A stretch of DNA of 64,000 nt from JBCBDX01 sp038529265. Lineage in GTDB: Bacteria; Pseudomonadota; Alphaproteobacteria; Rhizobiales; Rhizobiaceae. The DNA is taken from the NCBI GenBank assembly GCA_038529265.1, contig JBCBDX010000009.1, positions 62,001-126,000 of the forward strand, read 5' to 3'. The notes below the pieces were generated by a model. The model was given only the letters and a program-made list of their open reading frames with translations. It did no database searches and was not told where the DNA came from. Position numbers and translations under genes: made by a program. How positions within the stretch are numbered: the stretch's first letter is position 1; the number at the start of each line of letters is the position of its first letter. Positions 43,215 to 51,887 of this stretch are shown here, piece by piece.

Positions 43215-45773
43215 ATGACCACCAATATTGCGCTCGCATGGCGGTTTGCTGCCCGTGAAATTCGCGGCGGCTTCTCCGGCTTTTACGTTTTCCTGGCCTG
43301 TATTGCACTTGGTACGGCCGCCATTGGCGGCGTCAACGCTGTAAGCCAAGCCATCACTCAAGGTATCCAGCAAGAAGGCCAGTCCATACTTGGGGGCGAT
43401 CTGCGCTTTGAGTTGATTCAGCGCGACGCCACCAATGAGGAATTATCAAGTCTGGAGAGCATTGGTGAAGTGGCGATTATGGCCAACACCCGATCCATGG
43501 CGCGGCTTGAAGATCAATCAGATCAGGCGCTGGTAGAGATCAAGGCGGTGCCGGCCATCTATCCGCTTTATGGCTCTTTTGAAGCTTCACCTACTGAAGC
43601 TGCGGAGCAAATACAAAATGAACCGGTCGCCAATGGTGCCTGGCAAATCGTTGTTCAACCATTGCTTCTTGAGCGTTTGGGTCTCGACATTGGTGATGAC
43701 GTTCTTATCGGCAATTCAACATATACAATTGCTGGGACGATCATTCGTGAACCCGACCAACTGTCTGACGGTATTGGCTTGGCCCCACGTGTGATCATGT
43801 CAAACGGTGCTCTTGCAGCATCTGGACTTATTCAGCCTGGTTCCCTCGTGGAGCGCGTTTACAAAGTGCGTGCACCGGAAAACACGAGCGAAGGGCAGCT
43901 GCGTGCCGCGATTGAGCAACTCAACGAAACACATCCCCAAGCAGGATGGTCGGTGCGATCACGTTCCAACGCCGCGCCCGCTTTATCCGCTAACATCGAC
44001 CGCTTTGCGCAATTCCTAACACTTGTTGGCCTCACTGCGCTTGTGACCGGCGGCGTTGGCGTCGCCAATGCCGTACGCGCATTTCTTGATTCCAAGCGTA
44101 ATGTGATCGCCACTTTCAAGTGTCTCGGCGCGCCAGCCGACTTTGTCAGCGTCATCTACTTCATGCAAATCATGGCGATAGGCCTGATTGGCATTTCGAT
44201 AGGCTTGGTTTTGGCAGCGCTTGCGCCCTTTGCGGCAAAAGCTGCGCTGACCAATGTGTTGCCGATCGCACAAAGTGGAACGGGCCTTTATCCAATTGCT
44301 TTGCTTCAGGCTTTGGTGTTCGCCTTGCTGACGGTCATTATCTTTTCGATCCTCCCGCTTGGGCGCGCGCGCGACGTTCCGGCATCAAGCCTTTTTCGAA
44401 ACCAGCTTGGTGCGGTCAGCAGCGCCCTGCCGCGTTGGCCCTATCTTTTAATTGCTCTGGTCGCGGGTGCAGTACTGGCTTCGATGGCGATCTTCTTATC
44501 GTTTGATCCGCGTATTGCCGCTGTTTTCCTGGCAGGTGTTGCCATTACGTTTCTCGTTTTGCGTATTGTCAGCCAATTGCTGATGGATGGCGCAAGGCGT
44601 TTCAAAAATGTGCGCGGCACGGCGCTTCGTTTGGCGGTTGGCAATATTCATCGGCCTGGAGCGTTGACGCCGTCCGTGGTATTGGCGCTTGGATTGGGTC
44701 TGACACTGTTGGTTTCGCTGGCACTGATCGACAATAATCTGCGCAGCCAGATTGCGGGCAATATCACGCAGCGGGCACCCAATTTCTTCTTTGTTGATGT
44801 TCAATCCAATGTGGTCGAAGATTTCGCTGCCCTGATCGATCAAGAGACAGGTGCCGACGACAAGTTGGTTCGCGTTCCGATGCTTCGAGGCCGGATCGTG
44901 GAGCTCAACGGACAGGATGTTTCGCAGATCGAATTGCCACCGGAAGCAGCGTGGGTCCTGCGTGGAGATCGCGGTATTACCTACGCACGTCACGTACCGG
45001 AAAACTCGACGCTTTCTGCTGGTGAATGGTGGGCAGAAGACTATTCCGGCGAACCGCTCGTTTCCTTTTCGGCCGAAGAGGCGGGTGAAATCGGCTTGGA
45101 GATTGGCGACACTGTCACCGTCAATGTGCTTGGCCGTGATATCACGGCGCGGATTGCATCGTTCCGCCAGGTTGAGTGGGAGTCTCTGGCTATCAATTTT
45201 GTAATGGTTTTCTCACCCAACACATTTGCCGGTGCGCCGCACTCATGGCTTGCGACTCTGACAATGCCTGAAGCTGACGGCGCAAAAGAGGGCGAAGTTC
45301 TGACAGCAGTTACTCGCGCTTTTCCGTCCGTTACGAGCGTGCGGGTGAAAGATGCCATTGATGTGGTCAACCGAGTCGTCGGTCAATTGGCGACCGCCAT
45401 CCGCGTATCAGCGGCCGTTGCTTTGGTAGCATCAGTGCTGGTTTTGGCAGGTGCTTTGGCGGCGGGTAACCGTGGCCGCGTGCATGATGCGGTTGTGTTA
45501 AAAACGCTAGGGGCCACCCGTGGCACACTGATCCGCGCCTTTGTGACGGAGTATGCGCTTCTTGGTTTGGCTACGGCGATCTTCGCTCTTGCCGCCGGTG
45601 GCGTTGCGGCTTGGTTTGTGGTCAACCGGATCATGACTTTGCCGTGGTCCTTTTCTCCCACATTGGCGATTGTTACGATCTTCGTCTCGCTCATTTGTAC
45701 TGTTGGTTTTGGGCTCGCCGGTACGTGGCGTGTGCTCGGCCAAAAAGCTGCACCAGTGCTCCGAAATTTATAG
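43215..45773 (+). CDS. FtsX-like ABC permease (YbbP type)
   Basis: 852 residues with about ten membrane helices in the arrangement of the large FtsX-type permeases: one N-terminal helix (GFSGFYVFLACIALGTAAIG), a large periplasmic domain, a bundle at about 260-490 and another at about 700-850. A conserved FtsX block is LDSKRNVIATFKCLGAPADF, repeated in the second half as HDAVVLKTLGATRGTLIRAF. Together with the ATPase and arylesterase it matches the ybbA-ybbP-tesA locus. Its transported substrate is not known; lipid or lipoprotein export is inferred. Confidence 0.9.
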   Translation: MTTNIALAWRFAAREIRGGFSGFYVFLACIALGTAAIGGVNAVSQAITQGIQQEGQSILGGDLRFELIQRDATNEELSSLESIGEVAIMANTRSMARLEDQSDQALVEIKAVPAIYPLYGSFEASPTEAAEQIQNEPVANGAWQIVVQPLLLERLGLDIGDDVLIGNSTYTIAGTIIREPDQLSDGIGLAPRVIMSNGALAASGLIQPGSLVERVYKVRAPENTSEGQLRAAIEQLNETHPQAGWSVRSRSNAAPALSANIDRFAQFLTLVGLTALVTGGVGVANAVRAFLDSKRNVIATFKCLGAPADFVSVIYFMQIMAIGLIGISIGLVLAALAPFAAKAALTNVLPIAQSGTGLYPIALLQALVFALLTVIIFSILPLGRARDVPASSLFRNQLGAVSSALPRWPYLLIALVAGAVLASMAIFLSFDPRIAAVFLAGVAITFLVLRIVSQLLMDGARRFKNVRGTALRLAVGNIHRPGALTPSVVLALGLGLTLLVSLALIDNNLRSQIAGNITQRAPNFFFVDVQSNVVEDFAALIDQETGADDKLVRVPMLRGRIVELNGQDVSQIELPPEAAWVLRGDRGITYARHVPENSTLSAGEWWAEDYSGEPLVSFSAEEAGEIGLEIGDTVTVNVLGRDITARIASFRQVEWESLAINFVMVFSPNTFAGAPHSWLATLTMPEADGAKEGEVLTAVTRAFPSVTSVRVKDAIDVVNRVVGQLATAIRVSAAVALVASVLVLAGALAAGNRGRVHDAVVLKTLGATRGTLIRAFVTEYALLGLATAIFALAAGGVAAWFVVNRIMTLPWSFSPTLAIVTIFVSLICTVGFGLAGTWRVLGQKAAPVLRNL

Positions 45774-45786
45774 TCTGTTAAGAAAA

Positions 45787-45816
45787 GCCCCGATTATTCA
45801 AAAATCGAGGCCTTTT
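45787..45816 (+). terminator. Rho-independent terminator after YbbP-like permease
   Basis: GCCCCGATT (45787-45795) pairs with AATCGAGGC (45803-45811) with one mismatch around a seven-base loop and is followed by CTTTT. It starts 14 bases after the permease stop. Confidence 0.8.
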
Positions 45817-45980
45817 GTCGCCCTAAGAGTCCGTTTGCGGTCGCGAATCCGTCTTGAATGGGACTAATTGATTACTCATATTATGCCCAGGCATGCTGGA
45901 GCCCCGCCAGCGGAGCCTCGGATGTGCGCAAATTTGCAGGTTCGGACACCCGACGGGGTCTTACGCAAACAGAGGTCAAA

Positions 45981-46733
45981 ATGGCTGAACTTAGAAATTA
46001 TCAAACGCAAGCGGGTTATGGCACCCGTACTGCTGCGGATGTTGATGAGGGTCTGCGCTCTTACATGCTCCGCGTCTACAATTACATGGCAATGGGTATC
46101 GCGCTCTCTGCCGTGATTACGCTTGTGCTGGCCAATACGCCCGGCCTGCTTTCCGTCATCTCTTCGCTGAGCATCGTCTTTTTCATCGGTCTGCTGGCTA
46201 TGAGCTGGTTCGGCCCACGCATGGTTATGAACGCACGCAGTGAAACCATGGCCCATGTTGCCTATTGGGGCTATGCTGGTCTTTGGGGTGTGGCGATTGC
46301 GCCGATGGTGGTTGCCTATTTGAACTTTGCGCCCGAACTGGTTGTTCAAGCCTTCGCTATCACGTCAGCATTGTTCGGTTCCATGAGCCTGATCGGCTAC
46401 ACGACCAAGCGTAATCTGACCGGTATTGGGCAGTTTGCTGTAATGGCCATGATTGGCCTGATCATTGCGATGCTTGTGACTATGGTTTTCGGCTTCTTTG
46501 GCGGTGGCGGCATCAGCCCGTGGGTGAGCTTTGGCTTCTCAGCAGTCTATGTCTTGCTGATTTCAGCAATCACTGCCTGGGAAACGCAAGAGATCAAGCA
46601 GATGTATGTTGAAAGCGATGCCCAAGGTGTTGCGACGCGCAAAGCAATCTTTGGTGCGTTTTTGCTGTACGGTTCATTCATCTCCATGTTCATCCATATT
46701 TTGAACATGCTGGGCATTATGAACCAGGAATAA
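45981..46733 (+). CDS. Bax inhibitor-1/YccA family membrane protein
   Basis: 250 residues from ATG 45981; a longer frame starting at 45858 crosses promoter sequence. Seven hydrophobic helices. Family blocks: AAVDEGLRSYMLRVYNYM-like ADVDEGLRSYMLRVYNYMAM at the start, SLSIVFFIGLLAMSWFGPRM and, near the end, AITAWETQEIKQMYVESDAQ with the conserved acidic residues. The family forms calcium-leak or FtsH-modulating proteins in the inner membrane; which applies here is not known. It is a single gene flanked by terminators on both sides. Confidence 0.9.
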   Translation: MAELRNYQTQAGYGTRTAADVDEGLRSYMLRVYNYMAMGIALSAVITLVLANTPGLLSVISSLSIVFFIGLLAMSWFGPRMVMNARSETMAHVAYWGYAGLWGVAIAPMVVAYLNFAPELVVQAFAITSALFGSMSLIGYTTKRNLTGIGQFAVMAMIGLIIAMLVTMVFGFFGGGGISPWVSFGFSAVYVLLISAITAWETQEIKQMYVESDAQGVATRKAIFGAFLLYGSFISMFIHILNMLGIMNQE

Positions 46734-46756
46734 AGGCTCAACGCTATCGGGTTTTG

Positions 46757-46784
46757 AAGGCGGCATTCGTGCCGCCTTTTCTTT
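46757..46784 (+). terminator. Rho-independent terminator with UUCG tetraloop
   Basis: AAGGCGGCA (46757-46765) and TGCCGCCTT (46770-46778) form a perfect nine-base stem closed by TTCG, followed by TTCTTTT. It terminates the Bax-inhibitor-1 family gene and lies before the GNAT gene. Confidence 0.93.
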
Positions 46785-46811
46785 TGCGTATTTTGCGAAC
46801 AGAGTGCTCGC

Positions 46812-47369
46812 ATGGAATTTACGATTACTGCCGCAACGGTTGACCATGTCACCGCGATTACCAAAATCTACCGAGAAGCGGTTTTGCACCACACAGCAAG
46901 CTTCGAGTTGGTCCCACCAGACGATGTAGAGATGGCGCATCGTATGGCTGCCATTGTGGACCAGGGCTACCCATTTCTGGTGGCATTGGGGTCGGATAGT
47001 TCGCTACTAGGCTATGCCTATGCGAGCGCTTACAGGTCCAGACCGGCTTATCGTTGGAGTGTTGAGAACTCTGTTTATGTTGATCCGCTGGCGCACGGAC
47101 TTGGTGTAGGCACCTCACTTACCAGAGAAGTGATCATGCGATGTGAAGCGCTTGGTTTTCGACAGATGATCGCCATCGTTGGCGGGTCGGACAACCTGGC
47201 GTCCATTGCGATGCATGAAAAGCTTGGGTTTGAGCGTGTGGGGCTTTTGCCCGGGTTTGGCTTCAAGCACGGACAGTGGCTGGATAGTGTGCTGATGCAA
47301 CGGTCGCTCGGTGATGGATTGAAAACCGAACCTGATATGGATGCGTTTCCCGGTAACCGGTATCCATAG
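46812..47369 (+). CDS. GNAT acetyltransferase, phosphinothricin/PPT-like
   Basis: 185 residues. The PPT-acetyltransferase pattern is clear: ITKIYREAVLHHTASFELVP, SSLLGYAYASAYRSRPAYRW, ENSVYVDPLAHGLGVGTSLT (acetyl-CoA loop) and FRQMIAIVGGSDNLASIAMH. Such enzymes acetylate L-phosphinothricin, methionine sulfoximine or methionine sulfone; which one cannot be told from sequence. It is a single gene convergent with DUF2794. Confidence 0.9.
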   Translation: MEFTITAATVDHVTAITKIYREAVLHHTASFELVPPDDVEMAHRMAAIVDQGYPFLVALGSDSSLLGYAYASAYRSRPAYRWSVENSVYVDPLAHGLGVGTSLTREVIMRCEALGFRQMIAIVGGSDNLASIAMHEKLGFERVGLLPGFGFKHGQWLDSVLMQRSLGDGLKTEPDMDAFPGNRYP

Positions 47370-47372
47370 CGC

Positions 47373-47748
47373 TTAGACGGATTGCACCAGACTGATTTTC
47401 TTGTCGAAATACTTGAGTAGCTTGTCGAGCTCATGGCCGCGCTTGAGGATTTGTCCGGTCGGCGCAATGACCGCGTAAGCCCCTTGCCGTTTCGCGTTTC
47501 TGGGGCACTTTTCTATGCGATAGAGCGGCATTTCCGACGCGCGGCGGAAAATTGAAAACACAGCACGGTCTTTCAGGTGTGAAATGCCATAGTCACGCCA
47601 CTCGCCCCCGGCGACCATGAAACTGTAGACGCGCAAAATCTGATCCAGCTCTTGGCGTGTGAACTTTGTTTCAGTTGCTGCTTTTGTCTTGTTTTGCCCG
47701 CTGTGCAGTTGGACGATATTGTCACTTGATGCAGCTTTTTCGTCTGGT
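47373..47748 (-). CDS. DUF2794 protein; start codon unclear
   Basis: The usual family region is intact: RQELDQILRVYSFMVAGGEW, then RDYGISHLKDRAVFSIFRRA, SEMPLYRIEKCPRNAKRQGA and YAVIAPTGQILKRGHELDKL. The N-terminal RQELDQIL block lies upstream of any ATG, GTG or TTG in this frame except a TTG at 47636, which would cut off half of it. Open codons continue back to a stop at about 47757-47759 through VQLHSGQNKTKAATETKF. Candidates are an ATA at about 47750 with GGAG nine bases before it, or a one-base error in the AAAAA run near 47735. The upper boundary given is therefore approximate. Function unknown. Confidence 0.7.
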
Positions 47749-47763
47749 TGCCAGTCTATCGCC

Positions 47764-48128
47764 GTTCACTCCATTGATTGCATTTATGTGACAATGGCCG
47801 AAATGGCACGGAGTGCAAGTGGACAATTGTTACGGGTTTGGTTCACGGCCTGTTTCAGCGTGCAGAAATCGTTGATCGGAAAATCGCGCGATTCCCAATC
47901 CTGCCAAGAATTCTTCTGAAGTACGCCGCAATTGCCAGTCATCTTCGTAAACAGCAGGGACGAACGGGATTGCCCACCCATGTCACTGTAGAGAGTGTTC
48001 CACTTACCGGAGGAGCATTTTCAAGGTCCGGGTCCGGGTGGTCTGCAAAACCAACAGCCCCCAGCCCCCTTGTGGATCACCCACCCGGATCAACCCTTCA
48101 ACAATAATTGAAGCTCAAGCTTGGACGC
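47764..48128. other. Gap of about 365 bases without a convincing gene
   Basis: The stretch between the DUF2794 and DUF1223 genes has several short open frames, the longest 109 codons on the plus strand with a TTG start, none resembling a known family. A nine-base perfect inverted repeat, TCCGGGTGG (48033-48041) and CCACCCGGA (48081-48089), encloses a pyrimidine-rich loop; it has no T tract. No known RNA gene is recognised. Confidence 0.4.
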
Positions 48129-48878
48129 TCAGCCTTCCAGAATGGCCGCGCCGACGATCTCACCGGGATTACCCTGCGCGTCGTAGCGCTGAAGCAGTAC
48201 CGCACAATTATCGGCGTTGTACTTCATCATTTCCGACACAGGCATTTCCATGGTCGCAGGGTCGCCCTTCCACATGCCGATCACCTGCTGACCGATTACC
48301 GCATTGACGTAAGTCCTGCTTTTTCCTGCATTCTCACCACGTCGGATTTCAACGGGCGTGGCGTTTCTGAAATAGACAAGCGTGATGCGAACATCGCTGG
48401 TGTAGGCACCGTTCTCGGGCTGGCCAATATCAACAGACAAGCGATCCGATGATTTCGTAATGCTGACCGGTATCGGTAAGCTTTCTTCAAAGCGCGCATT
48501 GATACCCGCGACGTTACTGCCGACCAGATGGGCTTTCCCGTCAACAACGGCCTGTGGTGTGTAGACGCTGCGCGCGCGCATTGCTTTCGCGTAAGAACGT
48601 TGACGCGCGGTGTTTTCAGCGCTTCCCAGCGTGTCTTTCCAGCCAAGATAGTCCCAATAGTCGACATGATATCCGAGCGCCAAAACATCATCGCGTGCTG
48701 CATAGGTTTTGAGTGCATCATCGGCGGGTGGGCAGGACGAGCAGCCCTGGCTGGTGAATAGCTCCACAACCGCGCGAATTTCTTGCGCATGTGTAGACGT
48801 TGAGCCAGCCATGAAGCTGAAGCCCAATGCACTTAAAGCGGCCGAAGCAAGTGTAAGGCGTCTGAAACAAGCAATCAT
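48129..48878 (-). CDS. DUF1223 thioredoxin-like secreted protein
   Basis: 249 residues. A signal peptide (LASAALSALGFSFMAGSTSTHA-Q) precedes the DUF1223 domain. VVELFTSQGCSSCPPADDAL carries a CSSC redox pair; ALGYHVDYWDYLGWKDTLGS, ARSVYTPQAVVDGKAHLVGS and RRGENAGKSRTYVNAVI are family blocks. The fold is thioredoxin-like with an added beta domain, and a periplasmic thiol function is inferred. It is the last gene on this strand before the intergenic gap. Confidence 0.88.
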   Translation of the reverse strand: MIACFRRLTLASAALSALGFSFMAGSTSTHAQEIRAVVELFTSQGCSSCPPADDALKTYAARDDVLALGYHVDYWDYLGWKDTLGSAENTARQRSYAKAMRARSVYTPQAVVDGKAHLVGSNVAGINARFEESLPIPVSITKSSDRLSVDIGQPENGAYTSDVRITLVYFRNATPVEIRRGENAGKSRTYVNAVIGQQVIGMWKGDPATMEMPVSEMMKYNADNCAVLLQRYDAQGNPGEIVGAAILEG

Positions 48879-48901
48879 ACAAATGAGATAACAAGTCGGC
48901 C

Positions 48902-48930
48902 GGTCACCTGAAACTCACATTCAGGTGACC
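48902..48930 (-). terminator. Strong hairpin after the DadA-like gene
   Basis: An eleven-base perfect stem, GGTCACCTGAA (48902-48912) and TTCAGGTGACC (48920-48930), with a seven-base loop, lies 17 bases past the oxidase stop. There is no T run on the minus strand, so it may be a transcript-end stabiliser or operator for DUF1223 rather than a classical terminator. Confidence 0.5.
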
Positions 48931-48947
48931 CGGCACCGCAGCAACAA

Positions 48948-50222
48948 TTATTCAGCTGCCAACGGTAGCGGAGCGGCAATGGTGCTTTTTGCGAACGGCT
49001 CGAATGAACTCTCCACTTTTGCGGCGATCATATCCGCTGTGGCGCCGGACAATGTCCAACCCAGATGCCCATGTCCGGTGTTGTAAAATACGCCCGAAGC
49101 GCGGCCTGCGCCAACTTTTGGCATCATGTTTGGCATCATTGGACGAAGTCCTGCCCAAGGTACGACATGCTCAGTAGAAGCTTGCGGGAAGTATTTTTGG
49201 CACCAATCCACCAAAGGTCGGATGCGCGCGGCCCGAATGTCCCTGTTAAAGCCCGCAAATTCTGCCGTGCCCGCAATGCGGAAACGATCCTTGCCCAAGC
49301 GGCTCGTGACAATTTTGGCATCATCATCAAGAAGCGACATCCATGGCGCGCCTTCTTGGCTTGCACGGTCATTCAAATTGACGGTGATTGAATAGCCCTT
49401 GACTGGGTAAATGTTCACGCGATCGCCGAGTTGGCGTGCAAACTCACGGCTATGCACGCCGGCACAAACAATAACTGCATCGTGGTGCGATGCTTGTAGT
49501 TCGCCGTCTTTCGCGAAGGATACGGCGATACCGTCTGCACCGCGGCTCAGTTGCTGAACGTGTGCGCCGTGTGAAAAAGTCACGCCCTCACGAACGCATG
49601 CTTCAGCCAGCCGCGTGGAGAATTTGTGAATGTCACCGGTTGCATCGCTTTGGGTATAAAATCCGCCGACAAATTGACCCGTTAGCGTTGGCTCGATTTT
49701 ACGCATTTCAAGCGGCGTAACCTCGCGGCGATCAAGGCCGCCTTGTTTGAGGAGTGCATTGACCTTGCGCGCATGTTTCAGAGATTTTTCGTTACCATAG
49801 AAGTGCAGAATGCCACGCTTTTCGAGATTGAAGCCAACGCCGGCTTCCTGCGCCATAGCGAGTAGATGCTTACGTGCGGCGATAGCCAACTTGGTCGTGG
49901 CAATTGTATTTTTCTCGTAGTTTGGAATGTTGGCGAGGAACTCTGCCATCCAGGAGTATTTATGCCATGAAGGCGCCGGCGACATTTTTAATGGCGCATC
50001 TTCCTGCATCATCCAGCGGATGCCTTTTATGACCGACGACCAGTGGTTCCAAACTTCTGCGTTTGATGCCGAAAGCTGCCCGCCATTGGCAAAGCTTGTT
50101 TCCATTGCTGCATAATTGTTGCGGTCGTAAAGTGTGACGTCGAAGCCGCGCCGTCTGAGCGCCCAAGCTGTGGTCACGCCGGTAATACCGGCACCTATGA
50201 TCGCAATATTTGGTGTCTTCAT
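48948..50222 (-). CDS. D-amino-acid dehydrogenase / glycine-oxidase-like FAD enzyme (DadA family)
   Basis: 424 residues from ATG 50222, with AGGAG seven bases upstream; the longer frame upstream is only translated riboswitch. IAIIGAGITGVTTAWALRRR is the FAD-binding N-terminus. NGGQLSASNAEVWNHWSSVI, PVKGYSITVNLNDRASQEGA, RIAGTAEFAGFNRDIRAARI and PWAGLRPMMPNMMPKVG are DadA blocks, and YNTGHGHLGWTLSGATADMI is the last FAD motif. The family oxidises D-amino acids (or glycine) to 2-oxo acids with electrons passing to the membrane. A glycine riboswitch in the leader argues that glycine is substrate or product. Confidence 0.88.
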   Translation of the reverse strand: MKTPNIAIIGAGITGVTTAWALRRRGFDVTLYDRNNYAAMETSFANGGQLSASNAEVWNHWSSVIKGIRWMMQEDAPLKMSPAPSWHKYSWMAEFLANIPNYEKNTIATTKLAIAARKHLLAMAQEAGVGFNLEKRGILHFYGNEKSLKHARKVNALLKQGGLDRREVTPLEMRKIEPTLTGQFVGGFYTQSDATGDIHKFSTRLAEACVREGVTFSHGAHVQQLSRGADGIAVSFAKDGELQASHHDAVIVCAGVHSREFARQLGDRVNIYPVKGYSITVNLNDRASQEGAPWMSLLDDDAKIVTSRLGKDRFRIAGTAEFAGFNRDIRAARIRPLVDWCQKYFPQASTEHVVPWAGLRPMMPNMMPKVGAGRASGVFYNTGHGHLGWTLSGATADMIAAKVESSFEPFAKSTIAAPLPLAAE

Positions 50223-50273
50223 GTTCAATCTCCTGACAGCACCATGCACGCGCTTTTGCGCATTCATTGCCCC

Positions 50274-50507
50274 ATCTGTCAGAAGACCTGAGAGCTTCAC
50301 CCTGATCAGTGCCGTTTTTCGGTCACCGACACCGCATCCCTTGCGGCGGGGCTTTCTCCTTCGGTGGGTTGAAGTCAACAACCGTCAACCACTCTCCAGA
50401 TTCTATAATCTGATTCACAGTCCTTTTGCCTGAGAGTTTCCGGGGCGGTTGCTCCTTCGGCGCCGGTCATCATTTCAGATGTTAGTCCGGTCTCTCCCGT
50501 GAATCAG
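50274..50507 (-). promoter_or_regulatory. Tandem glycine riboswitch
   Basis: Two glycine aptamers lie head to tail on the minus strand. Aptamer 1 (50507 to 50410) is closed by CTGATTCAC/GTGAATCAG, and contains GGGAGAG, GCGCCGAAGGAGCAACCGCC and CTCTCAGGCAAAAGGAC. A linker of about nine bases follows. Aptamer 2 (50401 to 50274) contains GGAGAGTGG, CACCGAAGGAGAAAGCC and CTCTCAGG, closed by ATCTG/CAGAT. After it comes GCGCAAAAGCGC, a possible expression hairpin, then the ribosome site and the oxidase start. Glycine-responsive control of that gene is the natural reading; whether it turns expression on or off is not evident. Confidence 0.93.
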
Positions 50508-50660
50508 GGAATTCAAATTCAGTAACACAAAATGGCGGAAATACAATCCGGCTCATTCCTTCATGATTGATTGAATACCATAGGATGGTTTTCAATCTCA
50601 TACTTTTGTCGCATAGGGGCTACACCCTCTCAAAACCGTAAAAATGATCAAGGACACATC

Positions 50661-51881
50661 ATGAAAATCGCAATTATGGGCGGCGATGGTTTCGTCGGAT
50701 GGCCGACTTCTCTTCACCTGTCGTCGCTTGGCCATGAGATCCACATTATTGATAATCTGTCACGGCGCTGGATCGATACCGAACTAGGTGTTCAGTCTTT
50801 GACGCCAATGGATTCCATTCAAGAACGCACGCGCATTTGGCACGATGAAACCGGGCGCCGCATCCATTTTCATCTGATTGATCTTGCTAGTGACTATGAC
50901 GTTCTCAAGAGCTGGTTGGCGGAACACCGACCCGACGCCATTGTTCACTTTGCTGAGCAGCGCGCCGCGCCCTACTCAATGAAATCAGACCGCCACAAGA
51001 ATTATACGGTCAATAATAACCTTAACGCGACGCATAATCTGCTCAATGCCATGGTCGATATCGACCTGGATGCACATGTTGTCCATCTGGGTACAATGGG
51101 CGTTTATGGTTATTCGACGATTGGCGCGGCTATCCCAGAAGGCTATCTGCCGGTTGGGATTGAGACTTTATCAGGTGACACGGTCTCGCAGGATATTCTT
51201 TACCCGGCTAATCCCGGCTCAATTTATCACATGACCAAGTGTCTGGATCAGCTCCTGTTCCAGTTTTACGCCAAGAACGACCAAATGCGGATTACGGACC
51301 TGCACCAGGGCATCGTATGGGGTACGCATACGGAACAGACACGCCTGCATCCGCAGCTTATCAACCGTTTTGATTATGATGGCGACTATGGGACCGTGCT
51401 CAACCGTTTCCTTATTCAAGCTGCCATCGGTCACCCGCTGACAGTCCATGGGACAGGCGGGCAGACCCGTGCCTTCATCCACATTCAGGATTCAGTGCGC
51501 TGCATCGAGATCGCCTTGAACAACCCGCCGGAAAAAGGTGCCAAGGTTGAGATTTTCAACCAAATGACCGAGACACACCGTGTGCGTGATCTGGCAGAGA
51601 TGATTGCTGAGAAGACCGGCGCTGAAATCGCATATCTGCCAAACCCACGAAAAGAAGCGGCTGAAAATGAGCTGATTGTGAAAAACGACAAGTTCCGCGC
51701 GCTTGGCCTCAACCCGATCACATTGGAAGAGGGTCTGCTTGACGAGGTCGTCGAAGTTGCGCGCAAATTCTCTTACCGCGTTGATCGAAGCCGTGTTCCC
51801 GCCGTCTCAGCCTGGACCAAAGACTTGGCGCAGAAGGTGGAGCATGATGTTGAGGGCAAACGCCTTAAGGCTGTTTCCTGA
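50661..51881 (+). CDS. sqdB: UDP-sulfoquinovose synthase
   Basis: 406 residues from ATG 50661. The NAD fold begins IAIMGGDGFVGWPTSLHLSS and continues HIIDNLSRRWIDTELGVQSL, VHFAEQRAAPYSMKSDRHKN and NPGSIYHMTKCLDQLLFQFY (catalytic YxxxK). RITDLHQGIVWGTHTEQTRL and HGTGGQTRAFIHIQDSVRCI are SqdB-specific. It converts UDP-glucose and sulfite to UDP-sulfoquinovose, head-group donor of the sulfolipid SQDG. Followed by sqdD and sqdC in one operon. Confidence 0.95.
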   Translation: MKIAIMGGDGFVGWPTSLHLSSLGHEIHIIDNLSRRWIDTELGVQSLTPMDSIQERTRIWHDETGRRIHFHLIDLASDYDVLKSWLAEHRPDAIVHFAEQRAAPYSMKSDRHKNYTVNNNLNATHNLLNAMVDIDLDAHVVHLGTMGVYGYSTIGAAIPEGYLPVGIETLSGDTVSQDILYPANPGSIYHMTKCLDQLLFQFYAKNDQMRITDLHQGIVWGTHTEQTRLHPQLINRFDYDGDYGTVLNRFLIQAAIGHPLTVHGTGGQTRAFIHIQDSVRCIEIALNNPPEKGAKVEIFNQMTETHRVRDLAEMIAEKTGAEIAYLPNPRKEAAENELIVKNDKFRALGLNPITLEEGLLDEVVEVARKFSYRVDRSRVPAVSAWTKDLAQKVEHDVEGKRLKAVS

Positions 51882-51887
51882 CGTCAA

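Noticed and set aside
48033..48089. Hairpin TCCGGGTGG/CCACCCGGA as possible RNA gene
   Set aside because: Stem of only nine bases around a 39-base loop, no T run and no match to any known RNA family that I recognise.
47778..48107. 109-codon plus-strand frame with TTG start in the DUF2794-DUF1223 gap
   Set aside because: No ribosome site at the start, no family resemblance, proline/serine-rich end typical of a chance frame; left as an unassigned gap.
50223..50381. N-terminal 53-residue extension of the DadA-like oxidase
   Set aside because: The extension is translated glycine riboswitch; the FAD motif begins right after ATG 50222, which has a proper ribosome site.
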